Below are positions 30,316 through 33,605 of a DNA stretch of 33,605 nucleotides, in pieces. Both the position numbers and the translations under genes were made by a program. The stretch comes from Protaetiibacter sp. (GTDB lineage: Bacteria; Actinomycetota; Actinomycetes; Actinomycetales; Microbacteriaceae). Numbering within the stretch: the stretch's first letter is position 1; the number at the start of each line of letters is the position of its first letter. The notes beneath the pieces are model-generated. The model searched no databases, was not told the origin of the DNA, and was given only the letters and a program-made list of their open reading frames with translations. The stretch spans positions 1 to 33,605 of the forward strand of contig JASLGG010000008.1 in the NCBI GenBank assembly GCA_030150265.1. Reading direction: 5' to 3'.

Positions 30316-30735
30316 TCACTTCTCGGACTGCTCGCCGCGAGCGCGGCGGATGGTCTCGACGAGGAGCCCGTGCAGCTCGGTCAGGCCGATGAGGGTGACG
30401 ACGGAGTCGCCGATCTCCTGGCGGGGGAACGCGCCGAGCATCAGGTCGGCCAGCTCGTCGGCGGGGGAGGGCCACTCGCGTTCGACGTTGACGATGTCGG
30501 GGTCGGCCTCGACGTGCAGCACGTAGCGGATGCCGCTCGGGGATGCCTCGGTGCGCTCGACGTAGACGGTCGCGAGGGTGGCGGCCTCGTCGTCGTCGAA
30601 GTCGACGCGGCCGAAGTCGTCGGGGAAGGCGTCGCGCAGGCGCTCGCTGCCGGTCACCCAGCTGTCTCCCACCCGCTCGACCCACGGGCGAGGTTCGAGG
30701 CGTGCTCCGGTGTCGTAAGGGGCCAGCTCGGCCAT
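30316..30735 (-). CDS. Hypothetical acidic protein
   Basis: This 139-residue protein starts at ATG 30735, chosen because GGAGG lies 7 bases upstream; the in-frame GTG 30741 overlaps the previous stop (GTGA) but sits one base from that site. It is acidic with beta/alpha character ('VYVERTEASPSGIRYVLHVEADPDIVNVEREWPSPADELADLMLGAFPRQEIGDSVVTLIGLTELHGLLVETIRRAR'). No family recognised. It is second in the transcript from box copy 6. Confidence 0.68.
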   Translation of the reverse strand: MAELAPYDTGARLEPRPWVERVGDSWVTGSERLRDAFPDDFGRVDFDDDEAATLATVYVERTEASPSGIRYVLHVEADPDIVNVEREWPSPADELADLMLGAFPRQEIGDSVVTLIGLTELHGLLVETIRRARGEQSEK

Positions 30736-30737
30736 GC

Positions 30738-31049
30738 TCACGCCTCCCCGCGGCCGCGTCGCGCAGCCTCGGCGAGCATGTCGCGCAGCAGCCCCCGCCG
30801 CAGCACGAAGCTGGTCGGGTTCACGCGGACGCTCAGCCGCTCGTCGGCCTCGTACTTCACCATCACCCGCGAGGCGATGAGATCCGGCGTCTCGCCGACG
30901 ACGTCGGGGTAGTCCTCGCGCAGCCGGTCGATCATGGCCGCGGCGTAGCCGGTCGCGGTGCTGCCGGGCTGCTGCTCGGCGAGCGCGTCGAGCACGGTAT
31001 CGAGCAACTCGGCGCGGGGGTCGTCGGGGTCGTAGGGATTGGTCGTCAT
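30738..31049 (-). CDS. Small hypothetical protein, box-controlled
   Basis: This 103-residue protein starts at ATG 31049, behind GAAAGG and 27 bp from the box 6 core. It is helical, with an acidic first half ('DDPRAELLDTVLDALAEQQPGSTATGYAAAMIDRLREDYPDVVGETPDLIASRVMVKYEADERL') and a basic end ('RRGLLRDMLAEAARRGRGEA'). No family recognised. It is followed directly by the 30735 gene. Confidence 0.68.
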   Translation of the reverse strand: MTTNPYDPDDPRAELLDTVLDALAEQQPGSTATGYAAAMIDRLREDYPDVVGETPDLIASRVMVKYEADERLSVRVNPTSFVLRRGLLRDMLAEAARRGRGEA

Positions 31050-31067
31050 GGGGTGCCTTTCTCTCGG

Positions 31068-31108
31068 CTTGATCTGACATTCATAAATGTAGCGGAGGCC
31101 TCCGACAT
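31068..31108 (-). promoter_or_regulatory. Regulatory box (copy 6)
   Basis: The core ACATTTATGAATGT is at 31077-31090 (minus strand), 27 bp before the 31049 start, with the upstream ATGTC lying in the loop of a 17-bp hairpin. Confidence 0.85.
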
Positions 31109-31126
31109 TCGGAGACCTCCGCTACA
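31088..31126. terminator. Long hairpin terminator built into box copy 6
   Basis: A 17-bp stem with one mismatch (31088-31104 and 31110-31126, 5-nt loop) lies 18 bp past the stop of the 31738 gene and runs into the TACA of the promoter core. Confidence 0.8.
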
Positions 31127-31144
31127 TGGCTCGCGTCGCCGTCG

Positions 31145-31738
31145 TCAGCCGCCGGTGGTTCCCTCGATCGGCCACTTCCCCTGTTCCCGGAGGCGCTGCG
31201 CAGCGGCGGCCTCCGCCTCGAGCTCGATCGACCTCTTGATCTCGCGGTGCTCGGCAACCGAGCGCTCGCGGGCCTCGAGGTCACCAGGGCTCGCGACCAG
31301 TCGAGCCACGCGCGTCAGCGCCCAACGCGCCGCGAAGAACGAGGCGACGCCCACGAGCAGGACGAGGACGGGCCAAGGCATGGCGAGCCGATCGTGACCG
31401 ATCTGTAGCGAGACGACGACGCACATGGCAGCGCCCAGAAAGAACGCCACGAGCGTGCGCGCATCGCTGAACCTGCCAGCGGAGAGGTATCTCATCGGAT
31501 ACGGCAACGTGGGGTCGTCGAGGAACGGGAGCTGCCCGTGGCGGTCGAAGTATTGGCCCACCGACTCCCCGAAGGCCATGTAGACGCGCTGGCTCAATCC
31601 CTCGAACTCCACCGCGCTGAGCTGGCCGTCAGGGCGACGGGGTGCCGCCTCGATCCTCGCCGCTACGGCCCTGCGCTCCTGCGCTTGTTCTCGCCGCAGC
31701 TCCTCATCCAACTGAGCCTGAGTCCTCCGGTAGGGCAT
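31145..31738 (-). CDS. Membrane protein with two helices and coiled-coil ends
   Basis: This 197-residue protein starts at ATG 31738, behind GAGGAGG. The charged N-terminal helix ('TQAQLDEELRREQAQERRAVAARIEAAPRR') is followed by a small domain, two membrane segments (about 93-110 and 119-140) and a C-terminal charged helix ('EARERSVAEHREIKRSIELEAEAAAAQRLREQ'). No family recognised. There is no box upstream; the 98-bp gap to the preceding gene must hold its promoter, but I cannot identify it with confidence. Confidence 0.72.
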   Translation of the reverse strand: MPYRRTQAQLDEELRREQAQERRAVAARIEAAPRRPDGQLSAVEFEGLSQRVYMAFGESVGQYFDRHGQLPFLDDPTLPYPMRYLSAGRFSDARTLVAFFLGAAMCVVVSLQIGHDRLAMPWPVLVLLVGVASFFAARWALTRVARLVASPGDLEARERSVAEHREIKRSIELEAEAAAAQRLREQGKWPIEGTTGG

Positions 31739-31836
31739 GCCGCCTCCTCGAATCAGCGGGGCCCGGGCGAACCCCTCCTACCTACACGGGATGCACGTGC
31801 CCGGCGGTTTCGGACAAACTCGCGATCGACGCCCGG

Positions 31837-32097
31837 TCACCCGGCCGCCGCGCCCGCTATGTACTCGGCCCAGAGCGACGGGAGGTCGGCCACGGCCGCC
31901 GCGTGGGTGCGGTAGCTCTGCATCCACATCGACACCTGGCCCGTTTCGGTGTTGATCCCGTCGACGAGCCACGGGTAATCGTCCTCGGCCGGGTCGCGGG
32001 TGATGCGCAGCCGGTTGACCTCGTCGGCGTAGTCGTCCTCGGGGTTCAGCCCGTGAGCGAGCCGGAAGGCGGCCAGGTCGAGCGTGCTCGTGGCCAT
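31837..32097 (-). CDS. Small hypothetical protein
   Basis: This 86-residue protein starts at ATG 32097, which shares one base with the previous stop and has GGGGGTGG upstream. It is acidic, with 'LAHGLNPEDDYADEVNRLRITRDPAEDDYPWLVDGINTETGQVSMWMQSYRTHAAAVADL'. No family recognised. It is second in the transcript from box copy 7. Confidence 0.66.
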   Translation of the reverse strand: MATSTLDLAAFRLAHGLNPEDDYADEVNRLRITRDPAEDDYPWLVDGINTETGQVSMWMQSYRTHAAAVADLPSLWAEYIAGAAAG

Positions 32098-32561
32098 CAC
32101 GCCACCCCCTGCCGGTACTCGGGCGCGTAGAGGGCGAAGCTCGCCGCGCCCCAGCGCTCCGCGTCAGCCTCGGCCGCGGCGCGGTTCGCGTGCGTCGCCA
32201 GCACCCGCGTCACGGGAGCGTTCATCACCCACCACGGCGCGCCCGGGTCGATGCCCAGCCGGGCCGCGCCGGGGTCGACGTCACCCTCGGTGTAGGTGAG
32301 CAGGTGCCCGGTGACACGGTGCCGCGCCTCATAGCTGTAGGAGGCCTCGCTCCACACCCGCCGCCATCCGGCCACGTTCAGCGCCTCGATGAGCTGGCGA
32401 TCGCCACCCGAGCCCGGGAAGAACGCCCGGGTATACGGCGCGCGCGGCTCAGTGCCCGCGGGCATCCCCTGCAGGATCGCGGCGACCTTCGCGAAGGTGT
32501 CCGGCTTCTCCTGCTCGATGCGGTCGAGCATCCGATCGACCCCGGCCCAGAACTCGTCCAT
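32097..32561 (-). CDS. Hypothetical protein, box-controlled
   Basis: This 154-residue protein starts at ATG 32561, chosen because GAAGGGAC lies 7 bases upstream, matching the leader of the other box-driven genes. ATG 32576 is in frame but lacks a ribosome site. A helical start ('MDEFWAGVDRMLDRIEQEKPDTFAKVAAILQGMPAG') is followed by 'GWRRVWSEASYSYEARHRVTGHLLTYTEGDVDPG', a beta-hairpin-like region that recalls hypothetical proteins of actinobacterial plasmids. Function unknown. Confidence 0.7.
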   Translation of the reverse strand: MDEFWAGVDRMLDRIEQEKPDTFAKVAAILQGMPAGTEPRAPYTRAFFPGSGGDRQLIEALNVAGWRRVWSEASYSYEARHRVTGHLLTYTEGDVDPGAARLGIDPGAPWWVMNAPVTRVLATHANRAAAEADAERWGAASFALYAPEYRQGVA

Positions 32562-32581
32562 CTTGCGTCCCTTCATTCATG

Positions 32582-32622
32582 CTTGATCTGACATTCATAA
32601 ATGTAGCGGGAGCGTCCGACAT
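32582..32622 (-). promoter_or_regulatory. Regulatory box (copy 7)
   Basis: The core ACATTTATGAATGT is at 32591-32604 (minus strand), 29 bp before the 32561 start, with the upstream ATGTC at the standard 28-bp offset. No hairpin comparable to copies 5 and 6 is seen. Confidence 0.85.
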
Positions 32623-32653
32623 TGGCGAGCGGGCGGGGCGCGGTCGGTCCGGG

Positions 32654-33139
32654 TCAGTCCCGGATATCCCAGGTCTCGACGCCGCGATAGCCGGGCAGCC
32701 GCGTGATCATGGCGAGCCGCAAGGCTGCGCAGAAACGCTGCGCCTCGGACTCCTCCCAGTCGGGGTGCTCGCAGCTCTGATACTCGTAGCCCTGGATCGC
32801 GACCAGGATCTCGAGGGGCGAGTACACGCGGGCATCCGGCCCGTGCTCGTAGGGTGCCTCGATCTCGTGCTCGTCGTAGCGGTAGTTCACGCTGCGCTGG
32901 TTCTCGGCCGCGAGCATGGCGCCGACCATGCCCGCCGTCGTCGGCGTCAGCGTGCGCCGCACAGCGCTGGCGATCTCAACCGCCTCGGGGCCCCAGGCGG
33001 TGCCGCGCTCGTAGGAACGGCTGCGCTCCTCGTCGGTGAGGGCGCGCGTCCCCCACGAGAGCGGCGACCGGTGGTGATCCTGCAGCCCGGCATTGACGAG
33101 GGCCCGGATGTGGGCCTGATCGAGCACGAACGCGCTCAC
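32654..33139 (-). CDS. Conserved hypothetical protein of actinobacterial elements
   Basis: This 161-residue protein starts at GTG 33139, two bases after the previous stop. It has 'HIRALVNAGLQ', 'RRTLTPTTAGMVGAMLAAENQRSVNYRYDEHEIEAPYEH' and 'LEILVAIQGYEYQSCEHPDWEESEAQRFCAALRLAMITRLPGYRGVETWDI'. The 'AEN-x-RSVNYRYDE' and 'YEYQSCEHP-x-WE-x-S-EA' stretches look like a family I have seen among hypothetical proteins of actinobacterial plasmids and integrative elements; no function is known to me. Cotranscribed with the 33585 gene. Confidence 0.76.
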   Translation of the reverse strand: MSAFVLDQAHIRALVNAGLQDHHRSPLSWGTRALTDEERSRSYERGTAWGPEAVEIASAVRRTLTPTTAGMVGAMLAAENQRSVNYRYDEHEIEAPYEHGPDARVYSPLEILVAIQGYEYQSCEHPDWEESEAQRFCAALRLAMITRLPGYRGVETWDIRD

Positions 33140-33141
33140 GG

Positions 33142-33585
33142 TCAGGCCGCCACGGGCTGCGCGACGCGAACGGTGACGTTCGATCCATCGGCCTTCGGAT
33201 CGCCCTCGGTGACCACCTCGTAGCCCAGGCGTCGCCAGGCCTCGACGGCCATGCGCGCGAACCCGGCCGCGGTCTCGAGATCGGCCCGCGTCCACTTCTT
33301 GGGTCGCAGCGCGCTCGCGGCCTTCGGCGGCTGGTACCTGGGCGTGAATGCCGGATCGTGGCGGGCATCCATCCAGGCCTGCGTCTTGTCGTCGACGGCG
33401 AACACGGGAGCGGTCGGCGCGTTCTCGGGCCGCAGCCACTGGGGGATGATGACCGGGCGACGTCGACGACGCGGCGCCGGGGCGAACGACTCGTGGATGA
33501 TGCCCACGAGCTGCCGCGTGACCTCGTCGGCCAGGCCCATTCCCTCGACCCGCGCGACGGCCTGTGCGATCTGGTTGGTGGTCAT
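33142..33585 (-). CDS. Hypothetical protein
   Basis: This 147-residue protein starts at ATG 33585, with AGAAAGGGCAC upstream, very like the leaders of the box-driven genes; a further box is expected just beyond the window. It has a basic patch RRRRRP near residue 40, then 'PQWLRPENAP' and a C-terminal alpha/beta part ('RADLETAAGFARMAVEAWRRLGYEVVTEGDPKADGSNVTVRVAQPV'). No family recognised. Confidence 0.7.
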   Translation of the reverse strand: MTTNQIAQAVARVEGMGLADEVTRQLVGIIHESFAPAPRRRRRPVIIPQWLRPENAPTAPVFAVDDKTQAWMDARHDPAFTPRYQPPKAASALRPKKWTRADLETAAGFARMAVEAWRRLGYEVVTEGDPKADGSNVTVRVAQPVAA

Positions 33586-33605
33586 TGGTGTGTGCCCTTT
33601 CTGTG

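Noticed and set aside
26064..32622. The repeated 26-bp block as a CRISPR-like or integron-type recombination repeat
   Set aside because: Copies are 0.8-2.1 kb apart with whole genes between, lie at a fixed distance from start codons in the gene's direction, and show no spacer structure. A promoter/operator explains this better, although exchange of cassettes by homologous recombination at the boxes remains possible.
1..33605. Attachment sites, tRNA genes, integrase, relaxase or replication origin marking a mobile element
   Set aside because: I looked for tRNA-like ends, recombinase motifs, long terminal repeats and iterons and saw none. The mobile-element reading rests on gene content only.

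Overview
The window is very GC-rich, gene-dense DNA with GTG/TTG starts, 4-base stop/start overlaps and leaderless genes. This fits a high-GC Gram-positive actinobacterium. Microbacteriaceae is my best guess, from the sortase-E-like LAETG motif, the DUF4192 and DUF3846 proteins and the DNA-binding proteins ending in GW-x-PPLAWDDID. I see no rRNA, tRNA, integrase, relaxase, FtsK/VirB4 ATPase or replication gene. The gene content looks like the accessory part of a large plasmid or an integrative/conjugative element, but no end or attachment site is visible.

Layout. (1) 103-12877, plus strand: a 16-gene, tightly coupled Tad/Flp-type (type IVc pilus-like) locus. It encodes a membrane protein with a GNAT-like tail, a SAF/CpaB-like protein, a TadZ/CpaE-like ATPase with a degenerate P-loop, the TadA/CpaF ATPase, TadB, TadC, a Flp-like pilin, three TadE/G-like pseudopilins, a lipoprotein, a secreted protein, a large LysM-BTAD membrane protein and a prepilin peptidase. 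(2) 13042-14681: a surface protein with a sortase-type signal at its N-terminus, divergent from a triple-HTH regulator, with a near-perfect 21-bp palindrome between them. (3) 14707-16051, minus strand: a DUF3846/DUF4192 operon. (4) 16167-22735, plus strand: a 14-gene coupled operon. It starts with a zinc-finger/HTH protein and includes a coiled-coil DNA-binding protein, several small Cys-rich proteins, a secreted HNH nuclease and a PD-(D/E)XK-like nuclease. (5) 22777-25037: small genes, including a ribbon-helix-helix regulator with a possible leader peptide. (6) 25116-33585: mostly minus-strand operons of small proteins plus a DprA-like protein, interrupted by one plus-strand DUF4145 gene pair.

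The most striking signal is a repeated regulatory box. A 14-bp (near-)palindrome, ACATTYATRAATGT, occurs seven times, always 25-29 bp upstream of a start codon. Two copies face each other between the operons of regions 3 and 4. Five almost identical 41-bp copies precede the operons starting at 26045, 28147, 30230, 31049 and 32561. This looks like one regulon that joins the 14-gene operon, the DUF3846/DUF4192 operon and the array of small cassettes. The HTH protein at 16167 is the obvious candidate regulator because it lies beside the doubled operator. At two sites the preceding operon's terminator hairpin is built into the promoter itself.

Functions below rest on reading the translations by eye; no database search was run. 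Many small genes stay unassigned.
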